Notes: generated by a model from the letters alone, not told the origin. A stretch of DNA of 64,000 nucleotides from Saccharopolyspora erythraea NRRL 2338 (GCF_000062885.1 NC_009142.1:2159584-2223583); one strand, 5' to 3'. Positions 16,383 through 25,048 are shown, counted from the first letter of the stretch. Translations and numbers: made by a program.

Positions 16383-17801
16383 TCATCTCGCCAGGTCGTC
16401 CAGGGACACCGGCGGGACGTACTCGCCGACGGGGTCGCGGACCCACCAGGCGCCGGTCTCGCGGCGTTCGCGCGCGGTGGTGAAGCGGTAGCGGAAGAAG
16501 CGCGCGCGGACCTCGGTGGGCGGGGACTCCGGGAAGGGGTTGCGGCGCAACAGCTTCAGGACGTGCCGGTCGTTGCGCAGCAGGGCTTCCAGGAAGCGCG
16601 GCAGCCAGCCGCGCCCGTAGCCGGGCGAGATGGCGCAGAACCACATCAGCCAGTCCAGCCGCAGGTGGTAGGGCGCCACCTGCGGCGGGCGGCGCATCGG
16701 GTCGCCCGGCTTGCCCTTGAAGTCGTACTCCCGCCACCGCGAGCCGCCGTCGCGCCCCTCCACGACGACCTCGTAGCGGGTGCGGGTGATGCTGCCGAAG
16801 GCGCCGTAGGTGTTGCCCAGGTGCAGCTTGTTGAAGCTGCGGTTCATGACCTGGCGCCTGCCGAGCATGTTGCGCACCGGCCAGTAGCTCAGCGCGACCA
16901 TCGTGGCGGTCAGCACCAGAACCAGCGCCAGCCACCAGACGGGCGCCGGCGAGTCGGGGAGCGGGACCGGCAGCCATCCCAGCACCTGCGGGCCCATCGC
17001 GGCGAAGGCCAGCGTGATGGTGACCAGGTTCAGCCACGCGAAGTTGCCGCTGAGCACCAGCCAGAGCTGCGTCACCACGACGATCACCGCGGCCACCGAG
17101 GCGACCGGCTGCGGGGCGAACAGTCCGAAGGGGACGACGAGCTGGGTGAAGTGGTTGGCCGCGACCTCGACCCGGTGCAGCGGCCGGGGAAGCTGGTGGA
17201 ACCTCCTGCTCAGCGGCCCCGGCATCGGCTGGGTCTCGTGGTGGTAGTACAGCGCGGTGAGGTCGCGCCAGCAGGAGTCCCCGCGCATCTTGATCAGCCC
17301 GGCACCGAACTCGACGCGGAACAGCAGCCAGCACATCAGCCACAGCACCGGCATCGGTGGCGGCACGTGCGCCGGCCCCAGGAAGATGGCCAGGAAACCG
17401 GCCTCCAGCAGCAGCGACTCCCAGCCGAAGGAGTACCAGACCTGTCCGATGTTGACGATCGACAGGTACAGCACCCACAGCAGCGCCCACACCACCATCG
17501 AAGCCCACAGCGGCAGCACGTCGGCTGCCCCGGCCAGCACCGCCGCGCTGACCGCCGTGCCGAGCCAGGCCACCGCGGCGAAGAACCGGTCCGAGTAGTG
17601 CAGGTGGAACAGACTCGGCGCCCGGCGGAACCCGGCTGCCGCGAGGAAGCGCGGGACCGGGGTGAGCCCGTGCTCGCCGAGCAGCGGCCGGAACTGGTTG
17701 ACCGCGGTCAGGAAGGCCAGCAGGTAGGTGAGGGCGAGCAGGTGCTGGACGACGAAGCGCGCCTGGGCGTAGTCGGCGCTGACGAACCACTGCCAGTTCA
17801 T
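16383..17801 (-). CDS. Lipase maturation factor family membrane protein
   Basis: 472-aa integral membrane protein with roughly eight to nine hydrophobic segments over residues 15-310, and a soluble C-terminal part with the LMF family motifs NTYGAFGSITRTRYEV and YHLRLDWLMWFCA. Eukaryotic LMF1 helps lipoprotein lipase fold in the ER; the role of bacterial relatives is not established. ATG (MNWQWFVSADY) follows GAGGAGGG with four to five bases of spacing, so the longer open frame is not used. Convergent with tmsB 39 bp away and divergent from the rRNA methyltransferase. Confidence 0.85.
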   Translation of the reverse strand: MNWQWFVSADYAQARFVVQHLLALTYLLAFLTAVNQFRPLLGEHGLTPVPRFLAAAGFRRAPSLFHLHYSDRFFAAVAWLGTAVSAAVLAGAADVLPLWASMVVWALLWVLYLSIVNIGQVWYSFGWESLLLEAGFLAIFLGPAHVPPPMPVLWLMCWLLFRVEFGAGLIKMRGDSCWRDLTALYYHHETQPMPGPLSRRFHQLPRPLHRVEVAANHFTQLVVPFGLFAPQPVASVAAVIVVVTQLWLVLSGNFAWLNLVTITLAFAAMGPQVLGWLPVPLPDSPAPVWWLALVLVLTATMVALSYWPVRNMLGRRQVMNRSFNKLHLGNTYGAFGSITRTRYEVVVEGRDGGSRWREYDFKGKPGDPMRRPPQVAPYHLRLDWLMWFCAISPGYGRGWLPRFLEALLRNDRHVLKLLRRNPFPESPPTEVRARFFRYRFTTARERRETGAWWVRDPVGEYVPPVSLDDLAR

Positions 17802-17887
17802 CGATCCCTCCTCGCCTCGACCGTGGTTCCAGCGTGCCGGGCCGTCTCTAGAATCGCTGACGGAGCACGCGGTGTGGAGGTTGCGGG

Positions 17888-18721
17888 TTGCTGGACGACG
17901 TGGTGGGCGTGCTGGTCTGCCCGCACTGCGGTGCGGAGCTGGCAGCCGCCGGGCAGAGCCTGCGCTGTGCGTCGGGACACGTGTTCGACCTGGCCCGCCA
18001 AGGCTACGTGAGCCTGCTGACCGGACATCCGCCCGCCGCCACCGGCGACACCGCGGCGATGGTCGCGGCCCGCGCGGCGTTCCTCGCCGCCGGCCACTAC
18101 GACCCGATCGCAGACCAGGTCCGCGACGCCGTCGCCGAGGCGCGCCCGGAGGGCGGCTGCGTCGTCGACGTCGGTGCGGGCACCGGTCACTACCTGGCCA
18201 GGGTCGTCGACGCCATACCCGGGACGGGGCTCGCGCTCGACGTCTCGAAGTACGCGTGCCGGCGGGCGGCCAAGATCCACCCCAGGGTCGGGGCCGCGGT
18301 CGCCGACGCCTGGCGGGCGTTGCCGGTGCGCAGCGCGGGCGCATCAGCGGTCCTCAACGTCTTCGCGCCCCGCAACGCCGCCGAGATGCACCGGGTGCTG
18401 CGGCCGGGCGGGCGGCTCGTCGTCGTCACGCCGAATCCCGGTCACCTCGGCGGACTGGTCGCCGAGCTCGGGTTGCTCAGCGTCGACGAGCGCAAGCAGG
18501 AGCGGCTCGACCAGCAGCTCGGCGGACTGTTCGAGCCGGTCGGGCAGCGGACGTGCGAGTTCACCATGCGGCTGGACCGCGCCGAGGCCGAGGCGGTGGT
18601 GGGCATGGGCCCCAGCGCGTGGCACTCCTCCGCCGAGGACATCGGCGCGCGCATCGCGGCGCTGCCCGAGCCGGTGCCGGTCACGGCGTCGGTCACGGTC
18701 TCGGTCTACCGCCGGGAGTAG
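17888..18721 (+). CDS. 23S rRNA (guanine-N1)-methyltransferase, RlmA family
   Basis: 277-aa methyltransferase. The N-terminal zinc finger is complete (C11, C14, C27, H31 in CPHCGAEL...CASGH), followed by FDLARQGYVSLL, typical of RlmA. A Rossmann SAM site VVDVGAGTGHYL lies near residue 92. RlmA methylates G745 or G748 in helix 35 of 23S rRNA; the G748 type (TlrB/RlmAII) contributes resistance to mycinosylated macrolides such as tylosin. Which base is modified cannot be told from sequence alone. The start is TTG, chosen because GGAGG ends seven bases before it and no other in-frame start is near. Confidence 0.85.
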   Translation: MLDDVVGVLVCPHCGAELAAAGQSLRCASGHVFDLARQGYVSLLTGHPPAATGDTAAMVAARAAFLAAGHYDPIADQVRDAVAEARPEGGCVVDVGAGTGHYLARVVDAIPGTGLALDVSKYACRRAAKIHPRVGAAVADAWRALPVRSAGASAVLNVFAPRNAAEMHRVLRPGGRLVVVTPNPGHLGGLVAELGLLSVDERKQERLDQQLGGLFEPVGQRTCEFTMRLDRAEAEAVVGMGPSAWHSSAEDIGARIAALPEPVPVTASVTVSVYRRE

Positions 18722-18793
18722 GCGGCTCCGGCCGTCGTCGGGAGCAGGCCGCTCTACCGGGCGGGAAGGCGGCCGGCAGCGGCTGGATCATGA

Positions 18794-18908
18794 CCCGCGC
18801 CCGAAGTGCGGCGGATCAGGAGCCCGTGCCGTAAGCGCTGAGGGTCGAGACCCCGCGCCGGAAGCGTCGGGGATCAAGGCCCCGCGCCCGAAGCGCGGCG
18901 GGTCAGCT
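18794..18908. repeat. Four imperfect 29-bp tandem repeats
   Basis: Four head-to-tail copies start at 18794, 18822, 18851 and 18880, about 28-29 bp each, model CCCGCGCCCGAAGCGCGGCG plus GGATCAGG. Copies differ at several positions; the last runs into the 3' end of the FAD monooxygenase gene. There are no spacers, so it is not CRISPR. The repeats lie between convergent genes. Confidence 0.75.
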
Positions 18909-19958
18909 CCGCGCGACCGGCAGCCGCAGGGCGATGCGGATCGCGCCCAGCCTCGCGCGGGGCATCGTCCGCGCCCGGGAGATCCGGTTGAGCACCCGCG
19001 AGGCGGTGGCCATCCGGCGCGTCGGGCGGCGCCGGGCCCGGTCGTAGTCGGCCAGCGCCTGCCCGGGGTCGGCGGCGCCGCGCAGGCAGGCGGCCAGCGT
19101 CACGGCGTCGATGAGCGCCTGGCAGGCGCCCTGCCCGAGGTCGGGTGTCATCGCGTGCGCCGCGTCGCCGACCAGCACGGCGTTGTCCACCGCGAACGTC
19201 TCCGGCGCGGGCACGAGCTGGCTGACCTCGTCGCGGACGATCTCGGACTCCGGGGTGGCCTCGATGAGCCGCGGGATCGGGTCGTGCCAGCCGGCGAACA
19301 GGGAGCGCAGCTCCTGGTGGTGGGCGCCGAGCCGGTAGTCGGCGGGAGCGGTGAGGCAGGCGAACCAGTGGGCCGGTTCGCCCTCGACCGGCACGACCCC
19401 GAACTTGCGGCCCGGACCCCAGGTCTGGCCGTGGAAGTCGGTGCTGACATCGGCGGTTCCCCGCCACGCGACGCAGCCCATGTAGCGCGGCCGCGACGCC
19501 GGGAACAGCGCGGTGCGGATGCGGCTGTGGACGCCGTCGGCGCCGACCAGCACGTCGCACTCGGCGCTCAGCGCGACGTGGGGGTCGATGTCGCTGTCGG
19601 TGTGCACCGCACCGGAGGGCAGCTCGTCGAGCAGCAGCCGCATCAGCGAGCTCCGGGTGAGCACCCGCGGACTGGGGCCCTCGCCCTCCCTGCCGACGTC
19701 GACCGAGGTGATCAGGCGGCCGTCCGGCCTGCGAAGCTCGAAGTGTTCGTGCAACGGCGCGCAGGCCCGGACCGCGTCGCCGATGCCGAGCGCGTCGAGC
19801 GCCTCCTGCGCGTCGGGCCAGAGCGTCAGGGCGTTGCCGGGACCGGAGATCCGCGGTGCGCGCTCGTGGACCTCGACGTCCCATCCCTCGCGGTGCAGCG
19901 CGACCGCGGAGGCCAGTCCGCCGACGCCACCGCCCACGATGATCGCCCGTCCGGTCAT
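18903..19958 (-). CDS. FAD-dependent monooxygenase (PHBH-type)
   Basis: 351-aa flavoprotein hydroxylase. The FAD Rossmann fingerprint IIVGGGVGGLASA is at about residues 6-18, and the second FAD motif VLVGDAAHAMTPDLGQGACQ near residue 275 is typical of class A monooxygenases using NAD(P)H. Substrate unknown. ATG giving MTGRAIIVGGG is chosen as it starts the first strand; a longer frame would cross the operator. It is divergent from a TetR-type regulator, which probably represses it, so the substrate or a related aromatic compound is a likely inducer. Confidence 0.85.
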   Translation of the reverse strand: MTGRAIIVGGGVGGLASAVALHREGWDVEVHERAPRISGPGNALTLWPDAQEALDALGIGDAVRACAPLHEHFELRRPDGRLITSVDVGREGEGPSPRVLTRSSLMRLLLDELPSGAVHTDSDIDPHVALSAECDVLVGADGVHSRIRTALFPASRPRYMGCVAWRGTADVSTDFHGQTWGPGRKFGVVPVEGEPAHWFACLTAPADYRLGAHHQELRSLFAGWHDPIPRLIEATPESEIVRDEVSQLVPAPETFAVDNAVLVGDAAHAMTPDLGQGACQALIDAVTLAACLRGAADPGQALADYDRARRRPTRRMATASRVLNRISRARTMPRARLGAIRIALRLPVARS

Positions 19959-19966
19959 CGCCGCAC

Positions 19967-19986
19967 TGTACTGCGGATGTAGTACA
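19967..19986. promoter_or_regulatory. Candidate TetR operator between the monooxygenase and its regulator
   Basis: Palindrome TGTACTGCGGATGTAGTACA (6-bp arms, 8-bp spacer) lies in the 41-bp divergent gap, eight bases from the monooxygenase start. Such a short gap leaves no room for normal leaders, so mRNAs on one or both sides may be leaderless, and bound regulator would cover both promoters. Confidence 0.65.
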
Positions 19987-19999
19987 AAGTTGCACATAT

Positions 20000-20563
20000 A
20001 TGATCCGCGCGATGAGCACCCGTCGGGAGCAGGTCCTGGACGCCGCGGTGGAGCTGCTGGCCGTGCGCGGCCTGCGGGCGCTGACCCATCGCGGTGTGGA
20101 CGAGACCGCAGGACTGCCCGCGGGCTCGGCCTCGAACCACTTCCGCACCAGGAAGGCCCTGCTGCACGGGGTGTCCGCGCACCTCGTGGCCCGGGACGAA
20201 CGGGCGGTGCTCGCCCTCGCGGGACGGCGCAGTCCGGCCGACGTCCGCGAGCTGGCCGAGGCGGTGGCCTCGCTGCTGCGGCACCGGCTCGGCGCCGGGC
20301 GCCCGGTCGCGCTGGCGCGCCGCGTGCTGACCGCCGAGGCGGCCACCGACCCCGAGCTGTGCGCCGACCTGCGGCGCTGCCACCCGCTGCGGCCGGTCAC
20401 GGCGGGCTGGCTGCGAGGCGTCGGCTCGGCCGAACCCGACCGGCACGCCGAACTGCTGCTGGCCTTCGCCGACGGGTTGCTCGAGCAGCGCCTGCTGGAG
20501 GCCGACCGCGACGGCGACCTCGCCGACGACGTCGAGCCCCTGCTGCGCGGACTGCTCAGCTGA
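20000..20563 (+). CDS. TetR family transcriptional regulator
   Basis: 187-aa repressor with an N-terminal helix-turn-helix (RREQVLDAAVELLAVRGLRALTHRGV, then ETAGLPAGSASNHFRTRKAL) and a helical ligand domain. The shape matches the YxiG/PfmR-like branch with a C-terminal dimer domain. The ATG at 20000 gives MIRAMSTRREQ; the ATG at 20012 is equally possible. It is divergent from the FAD monooxygenase, with a palindrome in the gap, so repression of the oxygenase and autoregulation are likely. Confidence 0.87.
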   Translation: MIRAMSTRREQVLDAAVELLAVRGLRALTHRGVDETAGLPAGSASNHFRTRKALLHGVSAHLVARDERAVLALAGRRSPADVRELAEAVASLLRHRLGAGRPVALARRVLTAEAATDPELCADLRRCHPLRPVTAGWLRGVGSAEPDRHAELLLAFADGLLEQRLLEADRDGDLADDVEPLLRGLLS

Positions 20564-20565
20564 AC

Positions 20566-20604
20566 CGGCCGGGTGCGGGCACCCGCACGGGCCGCACCCG
20601 GCCG
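20566..20604. terminator. Bidirectional terminator between tetR and the aldehyde dehydrogenase
   Basis: Perfect 13-bp stem CGGCCGGGTGCGG with its complement, 13-base loop, placed in the 47-bp gap between two convergent genes. Confidence 0.75.
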
Positions 20605-20610
20605 CCGCCA

Positions 20611-22071
20611 TCAGCCGTGGACCCGGCGCGGCACGTTCCACGGGTTGTGGTCGCGCAGCGCCTCCGGCAGCAGCGTCTGCGGCACGTTCTGGTAGGTCAC
20701 CGGACGCAGGAAGCGCTCGATGGCCGCGGTGCCCACCGAGGTGAAGCGCGAGTCGGTGGTGGCGGGGTAGGGGCCGCCGTGCTGCATCGCGGGGGACACC
20801 GCGACACCGGTCGGCCAGCCGTTGAACAGCAGGCGCCCCGCCCGGTCCCGCAGCCGGTTCAGCAGGCTCGCGCCGAACTCCGAGTCCTCCTCCTCGGCGT
20901 GCAGGGTCGCCGTCAGGTTGCCCTCGAACGCCTCCGCCGCCTGCCGGGCCTCGTCCTCGTCGCGGTAGGTGACCACGATGGACAGCGGGCCGAAGACCTC
21001 CTCCAGCAGCGTTTCCCGGTTCGCCAGCAAGGTCTGGACATCGGTGGTGAGCAGCGTCGGCACGGTGCCGTCGGAGACCTCGCCCTCGGCGAGCACCCGC
21101 ACGCCCGGCACACCGGTCACCTCGGCGCGCCGCGAGCAGTAGCCCTCGTGCAGGCGGTCGCTGAGCATCCGGTGCAGCCCGACCTCTCGCGACTGCGAGG
21201 CCAGTGCGTCCTCCAGCCCGTGGTCGGCGGGCAGGAACAGCAGACCGGGCTTGGTGCACAGCTGCCCGGCGTTGCCCGAGTACGAGGTCACGAAGCCCTT
21301 GGCGATCTCCGCGCCGCGGGCGCGCACCGCCGCCGGGGTGACGAAGGCGGGGTTGAGGCTGCCCAGCTCGCCGAAGAACGGGATCGGCGTCGGACGCGAG
21401 GCGGCGATGTCGAACAGCGCCCGCCCGGCCGGGACCGAGCCGGTGAAGGCCGCGGCCTTCACGCGCGGGTCGCGAAGCGCGGCGGTGCCGGTCTCGAACC
21501 CGAACACGACGCCGAACGCGCCTTCCGGGGCACCGTGCTCGGACAGCGCGGCCGAGATGATCTCGCCGACCCGCGCCGACAGGCGGGGGTGGCCCGGGTG
21601 CGCCTTGACCACGACCGGGCAGCCGGCCGCCAGCGCCGAGGCGGTGTCGCCGCCGGGAACGCTGAAGGCGAACGGGAAGTTGCTGGCCGCGAAGACCAGC
21701 ACCGGGCCGAGCGGTACCAGCATCCGGCGCAGGTCCGGCTTGGGCCCGAGGGCGAAACCGTCGTCGGCCGGGTCGATGGTGGCCCCCAGGTACGAGCCCT
21801 CGGCCAGCACCTCGGCGAACAGCCGGAGCTGGAAGGTGGTGCGCTTGAGCTCGCCGGTCAGGCGGGCCTCGGACAGGTTGGTCTCGGCCATGGCGGCCGG
21901 CAGCAGTTCGGTGCCCGCCGCGTCCAGCGCGTCGGCGACGGCGCCGAGCAGCCGGGCCCGCTCGGCGGGCGGCAACGCCCCGAAGGACTCGGCCGCCCCG
22001 GCCGCCCGCTGGAGCACGGCTTCGAGATCTGCTGCGGTGGTGTCCGGAATCGGGTCGGTCGCGGTCAACAT
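20611..22071 (-). CDS. 2,5-dioxovalerate (alpha-ketoglutarate semialdehyde) dehydrogenase
   Basis: 486-aa NAD(P)-dependent aldehyde dehydrogenase. Catalytic Cys272 lies in GNAGQLCTKPG and Glu235 in GELGSLNP; both contexts are typical of the ketoglutarate-semialdehyde branch. It oxidises 2,5-dioxopentanoate to 2-oxoglutarate, the last step in degradation of pentonates, hexarates or hydroxyproline. ATG follows AAGGGAG directly. The divergent gene is an L-fuconate dehydratase-type enolase, which points to sugar-acid catabolism, although the middle dehydratase/aldolase step is not in the window. Confidence 0.87.
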   Translation of the reverse strand: MLTATDPIPDTTAADLEAVLQRAAGAAESFGALPPAERARLLGAVADALDAAGTELLPAAMAETNLSEARLTGELKRTTFQLRLFAEVLAEGSYLGATIDPADDGFALGPKPDLRRMLVPLGPVLVFAASNFPFAFSVPGGDTASALAAGCPVVVKAHPGHPRLSARVGEIISAALSEHGAPEGAFGVVFGFETGTAALRDPRVKAAAFTGSVPAGRALFDIAASRPTPIPFFGELGSLNPAFVTPAAVRARGAEIAKGFVTSYSGNAGQLCTKPGLLFLPADHGLEDALASQSREVGLHRMLSDRLHEGYCSRRAEVTGVPGVRVLAEGEVSDGTVPTLLTTDVQTLLANRETLLEEVFGPLSIVVTYRDEDEARQAAEAFEGNLTATLHAEEEDSEFGASLLNRLRDRAGRLLFNGWPTGVAVSPAMQHGGPYPATTDSRFTSVGTAAIERFLRPVTYQNVPQTLLPEALRDHNPWNVPRRVHG

Positions 22072-22299
22072 GGCTCCCTTGCGATCTGCGGTGCTCTGCG
22101 ATCTGCGGCGGCTCCTTCGCCCCGCGGCCCACCGTAGTACGACACGGCCGGGTTTGGTCCGGCCAAAGACATCGGATGGATCAAGACTGGAGAACGCCGC
22201 GGATGCGCGGGCCGCGGCCGAGCGCGGGGTTTGATCGGAGGTCTCGGTGGGCCACGATGGCAGTCGGCACCGTGTCGACCGAGCAGCGGGAGTGACCGA

Positions 22300-23598
22300 A
22301 TGACCGCACGCGTAGTGGACTTCGAAACCGTCGACCTGCGTTTCCCCACCTCACGGCAGCTCGACGGATCCGACGCGATGAACCCGGCGCCCGACTACTC
22401 CGCGGCATACGTCGTGCTGCGCACCGATCACCCGGCGGTGCCGGAGGGGCACGGCTTCACCTTCACCATCGGGCGCGGCAACGACCTGGTGGTCGCGGCG
22501 GTCCGGGCGGTGGCGAACCGGGCGCGGGGCATCCCGGTCGACGACATCGTCGGCGACCTCGGCGCGTTCGCCCGCCACCTCACCGCCGACAGCCAGCTGC
22601 GCTGGCTCGGACCGGACAAGGGCGTCATCCACCTGGCCACGGCCGCGGTGGTCAACGCGGCGTGGGACCTGGCGGCCAAGCTCGCGGGCAAGCCCGTCTG
22701 GAAGCTGCTCGCCGACATGTCCCCGCGCGAGATCACCGACCTGGTCGACTGGCGCTACCTGCGCGACGCGCTCACCCCGGAGGCCGCCGTCGACCTGCTC
22801 GAACGCGCCGAGCCGGGGCGCGCCGAGCGGGAAGCCCGCATCCGCCGGGAGGGCTACCCGGCCTACACCACCAGTGCGGGCTGGCTCGGCTACGACGACG
22901 CCAAGCTGCGGCGGCTGTGCCAACAGGCGGTCGACGAGGGGTGGGACTCGGTCAAGCTCAAGGTCGGCGCGGACCTGGCCGACGACCGGCGGCGCTGCCG
23001 CATCGCCCGCGAGATCATCGGACCGGACCGGCGGTTGATGATCGACGCCAACCAGACCCTCGGCGTCGCCGAAGCCGTGGAATGGCACCGCGGGCTGGCA
23101 GAGTTCGGCATCTGGTGGTTCGAGGAGCCGACCAGTCCCGACGACGTGCTCGGCCACGCCACCATCCAGCGCGAGATCGCGCCCACCCACGTGGCCACCG
23201 GGGAGCACGCGCACAACCCGGTGATGTTCAAGCAGTTCCTGCAGGCCGGGGCGATCGGGATCTGCCAGATCGACGCCTGCCGGCTGGGCGGGGTCAACGA
23301 GGCCGTCGCCTCGATCCTGCTGGCGGCCGCGCACGGCGTCCCGGTGTGCCCGCACGCCGGGGGAGTGGGGCTGTGCGAGCTGGTGCAGCACCTTTCGATC
23401 TTCGACTACGTCGCGGTGAGCGGCGAGCTGGAGAACCGGGTGATCGAGTACGTCGACCACCTGCACGAGCACTTCCTCGACCCGGTCCGGCTGCGCGACG
23501 GCCGCTACCTGCCGCCGGAAGCCCCGGGCTACAGCGCCGAGATCCGCCGGGACACCCTGGAGCGCTACCGCTTCCCGGGCGGCGGGGCCTGGCACTGA
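22300..23598 (+). CDS. L-fuconate dehydratase (enolase superfamily)
   Basis: 432-aa mandelate-racemase-group enolase. All active-site residues line up one position off the Xanthomonas FucD numbering: K219 and K221 (VKLKVG), metal ligands D249 (MIDANQ), E275 (WWFEEP) and E302 (TGEHAHN), then D325 and H352 (VCPHAGG). It removes water from L-fuconate to give 2-keto-3-deoxy-L-fuconate; family members also accept D-arabinonate and L-galactonate. ATG has GGGAG upstream. Its divergence from dioxovalerate dehydrogenase makes a pentonate such as D-arabinonate an attractive alternative substrate. Confidence 0.88.
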   Translation: MTARVVDFETVDLRFPTSRQLDGSDAMNPAPDYSAAYVVLRTDHPAVPEGHGFTFTIGRGNDLVVAAVRAVANRARGIPVDDIVGDLGAFARHLTADSQLRWLGPDKGVIHLATAAVVNAAWDLAAKLAGKPVWKLLADMSPREITDLVDWRYLRDALTPEAAVDLLERAEPGRAEREARIRREGYPAYTTSAGWLGYDDAKLRRLCQQAVDEGWDSVKLKVGADLADDRRRCRIAREIIGPDRRLMIDANQTLGVAEAVEWHRGLAEFGIWWFEEPTSPDDVLGHATIQREIAPTHVATGEHAHNPVMFKQFLQAGAIGICQIDACRLGGVNEAVASILLAAAHGVPVCPHAGGVGLCELVQHLSIFDYVAVSGELENRVIEYVDHLHEHFLDPVRLRDGRYLPPEAPGYSAEIRRDTLERYRFPGGGAWH

Positions 23599-23651
23599 CG
23601 GGCGCGATCTCCACGCACCGGACCGGAAAGCGGAAGGGGCCCGCGCAATCT

Positions 23652-23708
23652 GAACTGCTCCCCGAGGGTTGGACTGGAAATCCAGTTCCAGCTCTTGGGG
23701 AGCGGTTC
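23652..23708 (+). promoter_or_regulatory. 5' hairpin of the IS that covers the transposase ribosome site
   Basis: GAACTGCTCCCC (23652-23663) pairs with GGGGAGCGGTTC (23697-23708), twelve pairs with one G-U in RNA, and an inner ACTGGA-AA-TCCAGT hairpin lies between. The right arm contains the GGGGAG ribosome site and ends at the TTG start. Only transcripts entering from outside the element contain both arms. Confidence 0.65.
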
Positions 23709-24197
23709 TTGTATCCAGGTAGTTCGTTGTCGGAGCGGCAGCGTGAGGCTGCCGTGGCTTTGTTCGAGGCTGGTTACGGGGCGAAGGTCGTCGCGGCCCG
23801 GTTGGGTGTGTCGCGCACGGCGGTGAGACGCTTGCGGCACCGATGGGTCCTGCGAGGCGCGGGAGCGCTGATCATGAAACCGAAGCAGTCGTTCTCGTTC
23901 GAGTTCAAGCTCGAAGTCGTGCGTCGGTTCCTTGACGGCGAGGCCACCACGGCGGAACTGGCCCGCGAGTACGCCCTGTCCTCGCCCAAGCTGGTCGAGA
24001 CCTGGGTGCGCAAGTACCGGCGTGAGGGTGAGGACGCGCTGCGGCCCAAGCGGCGAGGCCGACCGCCAGGCGCCCCGGAACCACCCGAGGGCGAGCTCAG
24101 CGAGGTGCAACGGCTGCGGCAGGAGAACCAGTGTCTGGCTGCCGAAAACGCCTACCTGAAAAAATTGCGGGCCTTGAGAGCGCAGGGGCGAAAGTAA
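23709..24197 (+). CDS. IS3-family transposase OrfA
   Basis: 162-aa DNA-binding subunit. It has two helix-turn-helix stretches (SERQREAAVALFEAG...VAARLGVSRTAVRRL and FKLEVVRRFLDGEATTAELAREYALSS) and a C-terminal leucine-zipper-like coil (VQRLRQENQCLAAENAYLKKL), the IS150 layout. The TTG at 23709 is chosen because GGGGAG ends six bases upstream; a later TTG is possible. At A6 (24159-24164) a -1 shift gives the OrfAB fusion transposase. Confidence 0.85.
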   Translation: MYPGSSLSERQREAAVALFEAGYGAKVVAARLGVSRTAVRRLRHRWVLRGAGALIMKPKQSFSFEFKLEVVRRFLDGEATTAELAREYALSSPKLVETWVRKYRREGEDALRPKRRGRPPGAPEPPEGELSEVQRLRQENQCLAAENAYLKKLRALRAQGRK

Positions 24198-25048
24198 AGA
24201 CCCAGGTCATCGCCACTCTCAAGGCGCAGTACCCGCTGGCTGTGCTGCTGGCGGTCGCGGGCGTAGCCCGCTCGACATTCTTCTACCACCAGGCCCGGAT
24301 GGACGCCGAAGATCCGCAGGCAGACCTCAAAGAAGCGGTGACGGAGGTCTTCGAGCAGGCCCACCGTCGGTACGGGCATCGGCGGGTTCACACGATCCTT
24401 GTCCGCCGGGGCTGGCAGGTCGCCAAAAAGACCGTGCTGAAACTGATGCGGGCCCTGGGCCTGGTCTGCAAGGTCCGGCGCCGCCGACCGTATGTGTCCT
24501 GGAAAGGGGAGGTCGGCACGATCGCCGCCAACGTGCTCAACCGCGAGTTCGCCGCGACCGCGCCGAACACCAAGTGGGTCACCGACGTCACCGAGTTCCG
24601 CGTCGGCACCGGCAAGATCTACCTGTCCCCAGTGATCGACCTGTTCGACCGGTCCGTCGTGGCCTACTCCGGGAGCACCTCACCCAACACGGAGCTGACG
24701 AACTCCTCGCTACGCAAGGCCATCGCCACACTCGAACCAGGGCAAACCCCGCTGGTGCACTCCGACCAGGGATTTCAGTACCAGCACGCCTCCTGGCGCA
24801 GACTCCTCACCAACGCCGGCCTGACACAGTCGATGTCCCGAAAAGCCACCTGCCTGGACAACGCCCTGGCCGAGAACTTCTTCGGCCACCTCAAAGAAGA
24901 ACTCTTCCACCACAACCAGTTCGACACCGCCAAGGACCTCACCACCGCCCTCGACGACTACCTCGACTGGTACAACACCACCCGCATCTCCACCACGATG
25001 AAGGGTCTGAGCCCGGCCGAATACCGAGCCCAGACCCCCACCAACTAG
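24131..25048 (+). CDS. IS3-family transposase OrfB (rve integrase domain)
   Basis: 305 codons in the -1 frame relative to OrfA, normally made as an OrfAB fusion by slippage at CTGAAAAAATTG. The DDE triad is intact: D in WVTDVTEF, D in VHSDQGFQY, E in LAENFFGHLKEE. An N-terminal HTH_21 part (HRRYGHRRVHTIL) precedes the catalytic core. A GTG at 24131 could start it alone. All features suggest an active or recently active element. Confidence 0.88.
   Translation: MSGCRKRLPEKIAGLESAGAKVKTQVIATLKAQYPLAVLLAVAGVARSTFFYHQARMDAEDPQADLKEAVTEVFEQAHRRYGHRRVHTILVRRGWQVAKKTVLKLMRALGLVCKVRRRRPYVSWKGEVGTIAANVLNREFAATAPNTKWVTDVTEFRVGTGKIYLSPVIDLFDRSVVAYSGSTSPNTELTNSSLRKAIATLEPGQTPLVHSDQGFQYQHASWRRLLTNAGLTQSMSRKATCLDNALAENFFGHLKEELFHHNQFDTAKDLTTALDDYLDWYNTTRISTTMKGLSPAEYRAQTPTN
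24159..24164 (+). other. A6 programmed -1 frameshift site
   Basis: Six A in CTGAAAAAATTG, in the 0 frame AAA AAA (Lys-Lys). A -1 shift reads ATT next and enters the OrfB frame at IAGLESAG. Runs of six A are rare in this GC-rich DNA, which supports selection for slippage. Confidence 0.8.

Noticed and set aside
18794-18908. 29-bp repeat period suggests a CRISPR array
   Set aside because: Copies are head to tail with no unique spacers and they diverge between copies.
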